64,000 bases of DNA from Cellulophaga sp. BC115SP (GTDB taxonomy: Bacteria; Bacteroidota; Bacteroidia; Cytophagales; Spirosomataceae), in NCBI RefSeq assembly GCF_009905545.1, contig NZ_JAAALB010000009.1, positions 124,001 to 188,000 of the forward strand, given 5' to 3'. The notes beneath the pieces were generated by a model, which was not told the origin of the DNA, did no database searches, and worked only from the letters and a program-made list of their open reading frames with translations. The translations under genes were made by a program, and so were the position numbers. Below, one piece after another: positions 45,967-55,124 of this stretch (positions are counted from its first letter, which is position 1; the number at the start of each line of letters is the position of its first letter).

Positions 45967-46338
45967 TTAAGCAGCAGTATTAAATAGACGGTCTTTTACT
46001 TCTGGAAATCTTACCGCAGTTGCAATCCAAATCAATACCTCAATAGCTACAGGAATAGCAACAGGCTGATTACTCACAAAGTGAACTGCAATGGCTCCGC
46101 TCATGTAAGTCATGGCTAATAATGCGCCTACAACGCTAGTTCTTGGAATAAACCAAAGAACAACAATGACTAACTCTAAAATTCCAAGAAAGGTTAGATG
46201 CGCTTGTCCTCCCAAAGTTTTGGCCATTTCGGCAGTTCCTTCACCACCCAAAAGTTTGAATAATCCACTTCCAGTAAATACAAATGCTACTAAAATAGTT
46301 AAGCCCCAAATAATAATTTTATTCATCGTCGAGTTCAT
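45967..46338 (-). CDS. DoxX-like family membrane protein
   Basis: 123 aa; an ATG four codons later (46326) is an alternative start. Four membrane helices: KIIIWGLTILVAFVFTGSGLFKLLG, LTFLGILELVIVVLWFIP, SVVGALLAMTYMSGAIAVHFV and AIPVAIEVLIWIATAVRF. It matches the DoxX-like_2/DUF4870-like small membrane proteins often encoded beside HxlR regulators. It diverges from an HxlR gene with a shared 94-bp control region. A role in redox or detoxification is inferred from that pairing. Confidence 0.82.
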   Translation of the reverse strand: MNSTMNKIIIWGLTILVAFVFTGSGLFKLLGGEGTAEMAKTLGGQAHLTFLGILELVIVVLWFIPRTSVVGALLAMTYMSGAIAVHFVSNQPVAIPVAIEVLIWIATAVRFPEVKDRLFNTAA

Positions 46339-46357
46339 AATTTTGTTTATTTTTTTA

Positions 46358-46386
46358 CAAAATTATGACTAGATGCTATACTTTTG
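46358..46386. promoter_or_regulatory. Back-to-back -7 boxes for DoxX (minus) and HxlR (plus)
   Basis: CAAAATTA (46358-46365) is TAATTTTG on the minus strand and TACTTTTG (46379-46386) lies on the plus strand; both fit TAnnTTTG. They are 13 bases apart, so one HxlR dimer bound between them could control both genes. The nearby ATGACTAG...TAGTTACAT gives weak dyad symmetry. Confidence 0.5.
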
Positions 46387-46432
46387 TTATTAGTTACATA
46401 AAGGATAGTAGTATCAAAAACAATAGTATTAG

Positions 46433-46780
46433 ATGGAAGAGATTCGTACCGCTAAATCTTGCAAACAAGCAAGACTAGCTATTCAAGATACCCTAGATGT
46501 TGTTGGAGGAAAATGGAAATTAGTCTTGATTTCAGTCTTGAGACATGGTCCTCGAAAGTTTAATGAGCTCTCTCGGGAAATACATATTAGCCCTAGAATT
46601 TTATCGAAAGAATTACAGGAACTAGAAAGTCATGGATTGGTATCCAGAACAGTGTGTAATACCAAACCCGTCACAGTAGAATACGCCTTGACAGAATACA
46701 GCGAAACGCTTTCAGAAGTAGTTATGTCCATGCACCAATGGGGTGTCAAACACCGTCAGCGTGTAATGGAGTTGGTCTAA
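46433..46780 (+). CDS. HxlR-family transcriptional regulator
   Basis: 115 aa. A winged helix of HxlR type: CKQARLAIQDTLDVVGGKWKLVLISVLRHGPRKFNELSREIHISPRILSKELQELESHGLVSRTVCNTKPVTVEYALTEYSETL. A Cys near residue 10 (KSCKQARLA) sits where several HxlR regulators sense electrophiles by thiol modification. It diverges from the DoxX-like gene, its likely target, and is followed by a MITE-like element. Confidence 0.88.
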   Translation: MEEIRTAKSCKQARLAIQDTLDVVGGKWKLVLISVLRHGPRKFNELSREIHISPRILSKELQELESHGLVSRTVCNTKPVTVEYALTEYSETLSEVVMSMHQWGVKHRQRVMELV

Positions 46781-46784
46781 ATCC

Positions 46785-46832
46785 TAAATTTAGTGATTTA
46801 GTAATTGAGTGTTTGAGTGATTATTTTTTCAA
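46785..46832. repeat. AGTGATT-type word repeat flanking the second family A element
   Basis: TAAATTTAGTGATTTAGTAA and GTGTTTGAGTGATTATTTTTT just after HxlR are the imperfect reverse complement of AAAAATAATCACTCATGCGC and TCAATCACTAAATTTAGG at ~47057-47094. Together they pair across most of the MITE-like element. Confidence 0.55.
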
Positions 46833-46854
46833 TCAGTTTAAATACTTTAGCTAT

Positions 46855-47103
46855 ATGAGTCATCCCGAATTTTGGAATAACTTAAAATAGAGACCTCTTG
46901 TTTGTGTTTATTGGGATTCAACAAGGTGAACGATTGTACTGTTTATGCAAAAAGGCGGTCGAAAAACTCATTTCGACCGCCTTTTTGCATACTATATTCC
47001 AACATGACATCTCTTTAGACGCAAAGCATTGCGTCTCTACTAGTAACATCTAGATTAAAAATAATCACTCATGCGCTCAATCACTAAATTTAGGATGACT
47101 CAT
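46855..47103. mobile_element. MITE-like element, family A, copy 2 (249 bp)
   Basis: Terminal inverted repeats ATGAGTCATCCCGAATTT at the left and AAATTTAGGATGACTCAT at the right. Inside, a perfect 20-bp stem with 6-base loop at 46945-46990 (core GGCGGTCGAAA / TTTCGACCGCC) and an AGACGCAAAGCATTGCGTCT hairpin at 47017-47035, in the same order as in copy 1 at 38186. No coding capacity. It sits between HxlR and the SusD gene, convergent to both, so it may provide bidirectional termination. Confidence 0.7.
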
Positions 47104-47154
47104 GATTAGACAAGGACAAAATATAATTCACAATTCACCACTCACAATTAACAA

Positions 47155-48681
47155 CTAGTATCCTGCGTTTTGGTACATTTTTACAGGATCTAATTTGTAT
47201 TCATCAAATGGAATTGGGAAGTAATAGTCCTTTGTACCAAAGTTAGAAACTTTGGCTGTTCCATAATCTGATTGCGATTTGGATTTCATGTAGTTAACTA
47301 ACTCTGTAGCATTGAAGAATCTCAATAAATCGAACCAACGGTGGTGTTCGAATGCCAACTCGACACGACGCTCATGCAAGATAGCCAACTTCAAGGTTGG
47401 GAATTTCTGACTGTATGTTGGGTCTAATTTCGAAACCTCGTAGGTCGGTAATTTAGCACGCTCACGTACTTGGTTGAGATACATAATCGCGTTAGCCTCT
47501 TCGCCCAAATACAAACTTACTTCCGACAACATCAAAATCACATCGGCGTAACGAATTAAAGGCCAGTCGTTTCCACCATAACCATTTGCACCTGCGGCTG
47601 AACTTACATCTCTAAATTTGGTGATATACCAATCTTTCACTGTGGCATCGTTGGCATATTTGATAGAAAAATCTTTACGCAAATCAGTCGATTCGTATTC
47701 TTTTACTAAATCCGCCTTTACGTTACCTCCTACACCACTACTTGGCTTAAGAGAAATTAGTGTTTCGCCTTTTGCTTGGTTATTGGCTGCGATTGAAGAC
47801 GAATACGTTGGATCACCTTGTTTGCTAACAATCTGGAAAATGATTTCAGGGTTTGTAGTTTTCTTGGCTACATCAAACACATCTGCATAAGGAATATCCT
47901 TCAATGAAGTAAATGCCTTCATATTGTAGGCTGCCAACAAATAAGTTTTAGCATTTCCTAGGTTTGTTCCACGGTTCGCCTGATCTAAGGTCGTTGCCAT
48001 AGTCAAATACACCTGACCAAGCAAGGCATTAGCAGCAGCTTTTGACACACGACCCTTGTCAGATGCAGGCTGGTGGTTAGGTAGGTTAGAATTGACAGCT
48101 TCTTTCAAATCAGCTACGATTTGATCATATACTTTTTCTTTCTTTTCACGGAAAGTGCTGTTTTTGACGTCAGTTGTCGTGTTTAATTGCTGAGTAACCA
48201 AAGGTACATCACCCCATTTGCGAACCAAATGAAAATAGATTAAAGCACGAAGAAACTTCGCCTCAGCATTGTAGATATCTCTATTAGCTGCTGTAGTGTA
48301 TGTTACCTTGTCAATATTAGAAATCACCTGATTGGCACGAGAAACAGTCTGATAAAGTGCTAACCAGTGACTTTTCAAGTAAGTATTACTTGGTAAAATT
48401 GAAAAGTCATTAAACTGAAATGGCTCTCCTGCATTTGATTGGTTATCATTACGACCAGCATCGTCTGAGCGTTCGTCGGTATATAAACCACTATTTTCAC
48501 CAATGTTATTTGAACTTCTCAAAGACTGATATACGCCGTTGACCGCTTGTAAAACGTCGTTTTCGGTTTTAAAAAAGTCTGTAGCATTTACGGCATTCGG
48601 GTCGTTTTGCATTACAAAATCGTCCGAACAAGCACTTAAGCTGAGCGCTACAAGTGCCAAAATTGATATTTTCTTAATCAT
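47155..48681 (-). CDS. susD: SusD/RagB-type lipoprotein, second pair
   Basis: 508 aa. Lipobox ALSLSAC gives a lipidated Cys at residue 18. NDPNAVNATDFFKTENDVLQAVNGVYQSL, AEAKFLRALIYFHLVRKWGDVPLV, and RYADVILMLSEVSLYLGEEANAIMYLNQVRERAKLP with HERRVELAFEHHRWFDLLRF are SusD hallmarks. It is last in a four-gene leftward set and starts 33 bp after its SusC. No glycan hydrolase is next to it, so the ligand is open. Confidence 0.9.
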   Translation of the reverse strand: MIKKISILALVALSLSACSDDFVMQNDPNAVNATDFFKTENDVLQAVNGVYQSLRSSNNIGENSGLYTDERSDDAGRNDNQSNAGEPFQFNDFSILPSNTYLKSHWLALYQTVSRANQVISNIDKVTYTTAANRDIYNAEAKFLRALIYFHLVRKWGDVPLVTQQLNTTTDVKNSTFREKKEKVYDQIVADLKEAVNSNLPNHQPASDKGRVSKAAANALLGQVYLTMATTLDQANRGTNLGNAKTYLLAAYNMKAFTSLKDIPYADVFDVAKKTTNPEIIFQIVSKQGDPTYSSSIAANNQAKGETLISLKPSSGVGGNVKADLVKEYESTDLRKDFSIKYANDATVKDWYITKFRDVSSAAGANGYGGNDWPLIRYADVILMLSEVSLYLGEEANAIMYLNQVRERAKLPTYEVSKLDPTYSQKFPTLKLAILHERRVELAFEHHRWFDLLRFFNATELVNYMKSKSQSDYGTAKVSNFGTKDYYFPIPFDEYKLDPVKMYQNAGY

Positions 48682-48714
48682 TTTTCTCTTTTTAAAATAG
48701 TTTTCTACAAAAGA

Positions 48715-51700
48715 CTAGAAAGTCAACTTAGCTCCTAAAGTATAGGCTCTTACAAGCGGATACTTTCCATAATCAACGCCTGGAGTAAGGTTTGCGCCGT
48801 TGTTGTAGTCTACTTCTGGATTATAACCTCTGTAATTGGTCAACGTAAAGGCGTTGTCTACTGCCAGATAAATACGTGCACCACTCAAGCCTTTTTGTCC
48901 TTTCAACCAATTGTCAGGAATTGTAAATCCTAAGGTCATATTGGTACATCTCAAAAATGAACCATCTTGTAAATAGAAGGTCGACAAACGAGTACTGTTA
49001 CTTTGTGTACCACCACGAGAAGCACGATAAATCATACCATTGCCAGGTTCAGCTTCTGAACGGTAGCGATTTACGGCATCTGCATATTGGTTACCCGAAC
49101 CTTCCATGTTGAAAGTATAATAATACTGACCATCAAGCACTTGATTTCCATAAACCCCGTTGAAAGATGAAGTAAAGTCGAAGTTTTTGTAAGAAGCAGT
49201 AATCGCAAAACCGTAAGTAAATTTAGCATAAGGAGAACCAATGACTGTTTTATCCAAATCATTCACAACGCCATCGCCATTGGTATCTTCAAAATACAAA
49301 TCTCCTGGTTTTAAAGGATTACTTGAAGCAGTAGAACGAGCTGGTCCTTTGATTTTATAACCAGCAGTATAAGTCTGAGTTGCCGCGTTATAATTGGCGT
49401 TATCTTCTGCAATATTGGCCATATCTGCCTCACGAACCATACCTTTTACTTTGAATCCGTAGAACATCCCGATTGGCTGACCTTCTTGAGTAATATGTGT
49501 CAAGTATGAACGTTCTGCTCCGTTAGTCAAAATGGTATTAGCGCCGCCTAGGTCTAGTACTTTATTACGGTTAAGCGAGAAGTTTCCTGAAAGATTTAAA
49601 CGGAAATCTGACGTTTGAACAACTCTTGCATCTAACTGTAAATCAATACCTTGATTTTGAACTTTAGAATTACGTAAGTTTGTTAAAATCGTTGATGTTC
49701 CTGATACCGCCGAAACTGGTTGGTTAAACAATAAATCTGTTGACTGACTCAAATAATAGTTAGCCATCAAGAAAATACGATTGTTGAATAAGCCCAAGTC
49801 TGCCCCGATATTGTATTGTGAAGTAGATTCCCAACCCAAACTTTGGTCACGCAAGGCATTAGGATATACCGCCGACGCTACCGTTCCATTCCCAAAAACA
49901 ACCCCTGTTGGGCTTGACATCGTTTGAGCAAAACCATAATTACCAATATTATTATTACCACTTAATCCCCAGCTAGCACGAAGTTTTAGACTTGTTTCAG
50001 GACCAAATTTTTCAGTAAAAAATGGTTCACTCGAAAGTGCCCAACTTGCAGATACTGAAGGGAAATTACCCCAACGGTTTAGTGGACCAAAACGAGAAGA
50101 AGCATCACGACGATAAGAAGCTGTTAAGAAGTACTTTTCTTTGTAGTTATAAGACAAACGAGCTAAGTAAGAAAGTAAAGTAGTGGTTGATTTACCAGTT
50201 GCACCATTTAAGGTAAAATTGGTAGCATCAGCACCTTTACCTGTAATTTCTGGAATACGGTCATCTTGGAAACCTTTTGCTGTTACACTAATCACATCAA
50301 TATCTAACTGCTGTGCCGAATAACCTGCCAATGCACCAATCGAATGTCCGTCAAATTGCTTGTTAAAATTCAAGGTATATTCTACCAACTTATCCATTTC
50401 TGAACGAGTTTGTGCCACTGCATTGGCCGCTGCAATTGCTTGTGCAGAACCTGGAGGGTTAGCACCATTACTTAAAGTTGTTGGTTGATAAAACTCATAT
50501 TTCTCATTGTAAGTCTGTAAACCAAGGTTAATTTTAGCCAACAAACTTGGTAAAATCTGGTACGAAGCATTACTACTAAATGTACCTCTTACGCCTTTTC
50601 TCGAAATCTTCGTTTCAGTCGCTAGCGCCACAGGGTTCTCAACGGATTGGTAGGCGTAATTGGCTGAAAGACCAGCAGCTTCATTTTTTCTCAATGAACC
50701 ATCATCATTATACGCACGGAAAATTGGCATATAGATAAGCGCTCCCATGATTGGTCCTTGGTTGAAACGACCTTCTTGCACTTCACGGTTTTCATTGGTC
50801 GTAATAGCCAAGTTGGCAGCTACGCGCAATTTCGAACTTACTTGTCCATCTAAATTTGCACGGAAATTGATACGGTCTTGCTTAGTGCTTTTGATAATAC
50901 CGGGCTGACTCAAATATCCACCGCTAATGGCATAACGAGTAGAACCATTTCCGCCGGTGAACGACAAGTTATGACGCTGTACCATAGAAGTTTGGTAAAG
51001 CTCATCTTGCCAATCGGTATTGTACTTTGGCGTAATCATTTTCTGATTAGCAAAATCATACAAATCTGGTGGTAAACTCACAGAGGAAGCATTTCCAACT
51101 TTTGCGACACGAGTTGCGTTGTCGTCAGAATACATGGCATCTGTCCATGTTTTTCCAGAATTTAAGATTAAATCTTTGTAAGTATTATTGTGCCCATCAA
51201 TCAATAATTGCGTAAACTGCTCGGCATTTAGCAATTTTACTTTATTGCTTAATTGATTAAGCCCATATTGCACATCATATTGGAATTGTCCTTTACCCTC
51301 TTTTCCACGTTTGGTTGTAATCAATACTACCCCACCAGCAGCTCTTGAACCATAAATTGCTGCCGAAGCTGCATCTTTCAAAATATCAATACTTTCGATA
51401 TCATTAGGGTTGATAAACAGGTCATTTCCTACTGGATAACCATCTACCACATACAATGGGTCTGAGCTGGCATTGATAGAACCTACGCCACGCACACGAA
51501 TTTTTGTGCTAACATAAGGTGCGCCACTCACTTGTGAAATTTGTACACCAGCTACTTTACCTACCAAAGCCTGACCAACGGTAGGCGTAGTAAGATTTAA
51601 TTCTTTGGCTTTCACACTCGAAATAGCACCCGTTACATCACTCTTGCGAACAGTCGAGTAACCAATCGCAACTACTTCTTGTAACTCTTGTGAGTTTTCT

Positions 51701-52035
51701 ACTAACTGAATCGTCAAGTTAGACGCTTTTCCAACAGTAACTAACTGACTATCAAATCCTACAAATGAAAAAACTAATACTGAACCTTCTGTAGCTTGGA
51801 TGGTAAATCTACCTTTGGCATCGGTAACAGTTCCTTTTTTTGAGGTTTTGTCATACACGTTTACGCCAGCCAATGGCTCACCTTTGGACGTAGTTACGGT
51901 TCCTGTGACAGGATTTGCCATTTTGCCCAACGATGCCGACATCACGGTTTGGGTTGGCATAACAGCCATTGAACCCGAAAGACACAAACATAATAATGCC
52001 TTCAGGACAAGCTGTTTTTGTAAAATGTTTTGCAT
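48715..52035 (-). CDS. susC: SusC/RagA-type TonB-linked outer-membrane transporter, second pair
   Basis: 1106 aa. After an N-terminal export signal (to ~residue 34) comes a carboxypeptidase-regulatory-like domain (VTGTVTTSKGEPLAGVNVYDKTSKKGTVTDAKGRFTIQ), then LQEVVAIGYSTVRKSDVTGAISSVKAKEL, the plug, and a barrel ending in AYTLGAKLTF. Unlike the pectin SusC it lacks an STN domain, so it is not an anti-sigma-coupled receptor. It is preceded, 30 bp upstream, by the beta-propeller gene. Confidence 0.92.
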   Translation of the reverse strand: MQNILQKQLVLKALLCLCLSGSMAVMPTQTVMSASLGKMANPVTGTVTTSKGEPLAGVNVYDKTSKKGTVTDAKGRFTIQATEGSVLVFSFVGFDSQLVTVGKASNLTIQLVENSQELQEVVAIGYSTVRKSDVTGAISSVKAKELNLTTPTVGQALVGKVAGVQISQVSGAPYVSTKIRVRGVGSINASSDPLYVVDGYPVGNDLFINPNDIESIDILKDAASAAIYGSRAAGGVVLITTKRGKEGKGQFQYDVQYGLNQLSNKVKLLNAEQFTQLLIDGHNNTYKDLILNSGKTWTDAMYSDDNATRVAKVGNASSVSLPPDLYDFANQKMITPKYNTDWQDELYQTSMVQRHNLSFTGGNGSTRYAISGGYLSQPGIIKSTKQDRINFRANLDGQVSSKLRVAANLAITTNENREVQEGRFNQGPIMGALIYMPIFRAYNDDGSLRKNEAAGLSANYAYQSVENPVALATETKISRKGVRGTFSSNASYQILPSLLAKINLGLQTYNEKYEFYQPTTLSNGANPPGSAQAIAAANAVAQTRSEMDKLVEYTLNFNKQFDGHSIGALAGYSAQQLDIDVISVTAKGFQDDRIPEITGKGADATNFTLNGATGKSTTTLLSYLARLSYNYKEKYFLTASYRRDASSRFGPLNRWGNFPSVSASWALSSEPFFTEKFGPETSLKLRASWGLSGNNNIGNYGFAQTMSSPTGVVFGNGTVASAVYPNALRDQSLGWESTSQYNIGADLGLFNNRIFLMANYYLSQSTDLLFNQPVSAVSGTSTILTNLRNSKVQNQGIDLQLDARVVQTSDFRLNLSGNFSLNRNKVLDLGGANTILTNGAERSYLTHITQEGQPIGMFYGFKVKGMVREADMANIAEDNANYNAATQTYTAGYKIKGPARSTASSNPLKPGDLYFEDTNGDGVVNDLDKTVIGSPYAKFTYGFAITASYKNFDFTSSFNGVYGNQVLDGQYYYTFNMEGSGNQYADAVNRYRSEAEPGNGMIYRASRGGTQSNSTRLSTFYLQDGSFLRCTNMTLGFTIPDNWLKGQKGLSGARIYLAVDNAFTLTNYRGYNPEVDYNNGANLTPGVDYGKYPLVRAYTLGAKLTF

Positions 52036-52065
52036 AAAAATGAGATTAAATTTTGTTGTGATACA

Positions 52066-52959
52066 TTACCATTGTAAGCGGATAAATGTAGTATTCATAC
52101 GGCGTGAAGAGGTCACTGCAAAGCCTTCAAGAGGGTTATCTGAAAGGGTAAAGCCTTCTAATTCATCAGCTTTGTCAATATCTATTGTTTTTAGCACGAC
52201 TTGTTCACCAGTTTCGATGGACTTTTCAAAATCCAAAAAACTAAAGCGCCAGCGTCGTCCTTCAATTTGATTTTGAATCAAAACCAGTATTTTCTTTTCG
52301 GGTATCCATAAAAGATTTTGCACAAAAGCGCCACACGAGAACTTTTTGTATAAAACTCCTTTTTCGGAGGTCTTTTGCGCTTTTGCCAGCGCTAACGGAT
52401 TGTATAAACGTACTTCGTTTTTGCGATTACCATAATCAGCGGTAGCGACATACCACTGTTTTTTGTATTGTACATATTCGGGGCGAGTACCTTGAATACA
52501 AGCATCGTCGTCGATAGTCGAGATAAGATTATTGTCAAGCTTTCTAGTAGTCTGTAAACCTTTCCAATCAACTTGGTAAATAACAGCTTTCCATTGAGAA
52601 CCTTCAGGATTTAGGCGCACGCTATTGCCAATAAAAGTAGGTAATCCTTTATGATAGGCTATTCCTGTTGGGTGTCCGATAATGTCTTTCCCATCAATAC
52701 TCAAGGCTATTTCTTTATGCTGATAAGTTAACGAATCGCCAACACGCTTATACTCACGAATCACCCCAATTTCACGGTCGCCATAAGCAAAATACTGATT
52801 ACCAATACGACTGATTCCTTGTCCAGCGCCCAAAGAATCAAGGTTAAATGTTTTTTCTGCCTGAAGATTAATCTCAGGTAATTGGCTTGCTCTCCACAAA
52901 AAAGACATAGCCAACAATCCCATCATCAATGGGTATTTGATCAATAAAGAAACTTGCAT
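52066..52959 (-). CDS. Exported beta-propeller-like protein of unknown function
   Basis: 297 aa, hydrophobic leader ~1-26 (MQVSLLIKYPLMMGLLAMSFLW). Repeated blade-like segments are visible: GISRIGNQYFAYGDREIGVIREYKRVG, GHPTGIAYHKGLPTFIGNSV, GTRPEYVQYKKQWYVATADYGNRKNEVRLYNP and FVQNLLWIPEKKILVLIQNQIEGRRWRFSFLDF. The ending DELEGFTLSDNPLEGFAVTSSRRMNTTFIRL also fits a propeller closing strand. No catalytic motif is evident. It sits between a YdcF-like gene (upstream, 31 bp) and SusC (downstream, 30 bp), suggesting a partner for uptake of one specific ligand. Confidence 0.7.
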   Translation of the reverse strand: MQVSLLIKYPLMMGLLAMSFLWRASQLPEINLQAEKTFNLDSLGAGQGISRIGNQYFAYGDREIGVIREYKRVGDSLTYQHKEIALSIDGKDIIGHPTGIAYHKGLPTFIGNSVRLNPEGSQWKAVIYQVDWKGLQTTRKLDNNLISTIDDDACIQGTRPEYVQYKKQWYVATADYGNRKNEVRLYNPLALAKAQKTSEKGVLYKKFSCGAFVQNLLWIPEKKILVLIQNQIEGRRWRFSFLDFEKSIETGEQVVLKTIDIDKADELEGFTLSDNPLEGFAVTSSRRMNTTFIRLQW

Positions 52960-52990
52960 AAAATAGAGATGAATGAAGTGTTACGACCTA

Positions 52991-54250
52991 TTACGGGTCC
53001 ATTGGCTCCAATGAATTCAACATCATGGACTCAATTAATGGATAAAACTCAGCTTCGGTTTCAGAAATACGCTTTCCTTTACGATACGGCACATATCCCA
53101 ATTCTTTTTCACAGCGTTTATCCAAATTCAACTCGTGGATATATTGACTTTGAGAAACCGAGGTTGAAGTAATACAAGGTTTATCAGCAGGTATTCCGTA
53201 TTGAAAAATCAATCGAGCGGTATTACGCATATTGGTCGTGGTATGACGAGCATGTGGTTCTACCAAAATGGCATTGGCAGGTACATGAAGCTTTTCGACC
53301 ATATACTTTTTCATCTCAATAGCCTCATTATAAGGCGTTTTGTAAGGATGAACTTTGCCACCAGAAACAACAATTAGAGGAGCTTTTCCTTCGAAATATC
53401 TAACAGCCGCCACACGACAACGCATCATTCCTTCGGCACTCATGGGCATATCTTTTACGTCAGGACCAGCGCCTGGCACCAAAATCAGTGAATAAGGATA
53501 TTTGTTCCAAGCAATCGTTTTTAGTCGGTCAACAACAGGTTTGTTGACACCACTCGCCATAGGTTCGTAGTCTGCGATTTGCTCTCTTTCGTTGATCTCT
53601 AGGGCAAACAAAGCTGAAGAAAGTGACGGTAAAAAGAATAGTTTTGAGCCACTCACCGTTGCCTGAACTGCACGAGTTAAGTCGCCCACCAATTGATAAT
53701 AGCCTTTTTTGGTAATATCAAAAGCAATAGAATCTATCAACGGATAATTCGGTTTTTGACCGCCCAAATATACCCCAATTGTCCAGTTTACACCACGAGC
53801 ATCTTGCGTCCAAGCTTTTTGCAATAAAGCATTAACATCTTGATTTTCAAGCTTCCCATAAGCTAATGATGGTACTAAAGATTGTTTTACCAAATTTTCT
53901 AACAAACTTCCTTTGGTGCATAATTGCGACAAGCGAAGCGATACAGTTTTGATTTCTTCTTCTGAAAATCGAAGCGATTCGACTAAACAAGCGGGCTTAG
54001 AAGCGCAATTTTTGAGTGCATCCGAAAGTTGTGAGTTTTTTTGAGTAGCCAGTTTTTGCAGGACTTCATCTGCTTCCAACTGTAAACGTAGCGATTTGGA
54101 TTCCTCCAACAAAGTCAAGAATAAGTAGTTTTTGCGCTGAACCCAATTGGTTTCTTTCGTTTGGCTACTTACAGGAGTTATCGTTTGTTGTGCAAAAGTT
54201 GCTGAAAGCAATCCACACAGACAAAGGATTGTGAATATAGTTTTTTTCAT
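52991..54250 (-). CDS. YdcF-like (DUF218) exported protein
   Basis: 419 aa, signal peptide 1-20. The first ~170 residues are mostly helical with no recognised domain. Residues ~230-390 are the DUF218/YdcF-SanA-ElyC fold: YPYSLILVPGAGPD, GMMRCRVAAVRYFEGKAPLIVVSGGKVHPYKTPYNEAIEMKKYMVEKLHVPANAILVEPHARHTTTNMRNTARLIF. The family resembles AdoMet- or nucleotide-type binding proteins acting at the envelope. The N-terminal extension makes it twice the usual length. It is the first gene of the SusCD set, with a TAnnTTTG box at 54340-54347. Confidence 0.8.
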   Translation of the reverse strand: MKKTIFTILCLCGLLSATFAQQTITPVSSQTKETNWVQRKNYLFLTLLEESKSLRLQLEADEVLQKLATQKNSQLSDALKNCASKPACLVESLRFSEEEIKTVSLRLSQLCTKGSLLENLVKQSLVPSLAYGKLENQDVNALLQKAWTQDARGVNWTIGVYLGGQKPNYPLIDSIAFDITKKGYYQLVGDLTRAVQATVSGSKLFFLPSLSSALFALEINEREQIADYEPMASGVNKPVVDRLKTIAWNKYPYSLILVPGAGPDVKDMPMSAEGMMRCRVAAVRYFEGKAPLIVVSGGKVHPYKTPYNEAIEMKKYMVEKLHVPANAILVEPHARHTTTNMRNTARLIFQYGIPADKPCITSTSVSQSQYIHELNLDKRCEKELGYVPYRKGKRISETEAEFYPLIESMMLNSLEPMDP

Positions 54251-54339
54251 GATTTTGAACCGAACACCTCAAATTGTCGGTAGCATTTATAGAAAACGGA
54301 TAACCTCTTTGCTCAAAGGCATCAAGTGTAATTCGAGGG

Positions 54340-54347
54340 CAAAAGTA
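54340..54347 (-). promoter_or_regulatory. Candidate -7 box (TACTTTTG) for the YdcF-propeller-SusCD operon
   Basis: Exact TAnnTTTG match on the minus strand, 90 bases upstream of the YdcF-like ATG. Divergent from the small-protein gene at 54574. Spacing to possible TTG elements is off-standard, so it is tentative. Confidence 0.4.
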
Positions 54348-54534
54348 ATAGCAGGTTCAGTCCAAGTCTGTCAAGTGAAAAACAAGTTTAGATTAAGAAA
54401 TTATGAATATTATTATATGGAGAAAATATAAAATAAATTCAATTTTAAGGAAAACGCCCTTTTGAAAACCGTAAATCTCTACTCAATGGCTTAATTTAAT
54501 TATAATCATCTCAAAATTGTAAGAAATAAATATT

Positions 54535-54542
54535 TACTTTTG
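54535..54542 (+). promoter_or_regulatory. Candidate -7 box (TACTTTTG) for the frameshifted small-protein gene
   Basis: Exact TAnnTTTG match 32 bases before the TTG start at 54574. The preceding GAAATAAATATTTA is also found in front of the paralogue at 58125, so the promoter was duplicated with the gene. Confidence 0.5.
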
Positions 54543-54573
54543 TTATAGAAAGAATCCCTCTAAAACCTATCTA

Positions 54574-55124
54574 TTGAAAAAAGCTATCAGCATAACATTC
54601 TTGTGTTTGTTGCTATACAATATGTTTAGCACTAGCTTGGTGTTGCTTTTTTCAAGAAGAATATTCAACAGGCAAGTCCTATATCCAAAAACGACGGGTG
54701 GATTGAAATTAAGATGCCCATTGCACTCCCCTACAGTGGAGATTTTGCCAACTTGACGAAACATGAAGGCTTAATCGAGTATCAAGGCGAGTTTTATAAC
54801 ATCATTGAGCAACACTATTCAAACGATACGCTTTATACCAAAATCAAGACCAACAATAAGGCCAAACAAAAGTATCAGTCTCTCTCCGACGACTTCAGTT
54901 TACAGTTTTCAGATAATCATTCTAGCAAAAGTACGCCACTCAAAAAGGCTTTAGAATTATGTAAGTCTTTATTTTCAAGCTATTTACAAAGCATTACACC
55001 TACGTTTACAACCATCTCTGATGGCCTACACCTGAAAATTAAACATCAATTTTACAGTTGCTACATTTATAAAAACAACTATACTTCAAGTATTTTCAAT
55101 CCTCCCGAAATGGCTTCTGTTTAA
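54574..55124 (+). pseudogene. Small envelope-protein paralogue A, frameshifted at a T-run
   Basis: Two frames must be joined. The first (from TTG 54574) reads MKKAISITFLCLLLYNMFST, a membrane anchor like the paralogue at 58125. Just after it, six T residues at 54647-54652 shift the frame. With seven T's the reading would continue as FFKKNIQQASPISKNDGW and into IEIKMPIALPYSGDFANL, matching the paralogue to the C-terminus (PPEMASV). The downstream frame alone is open from an ATG at 54714 to the stop at 55124. The cause could be a real mutation, slippage-based phase variation or a sequencing error. The function of this Bacteroidota small-protein family is not known to me. Confidence 0.7.
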
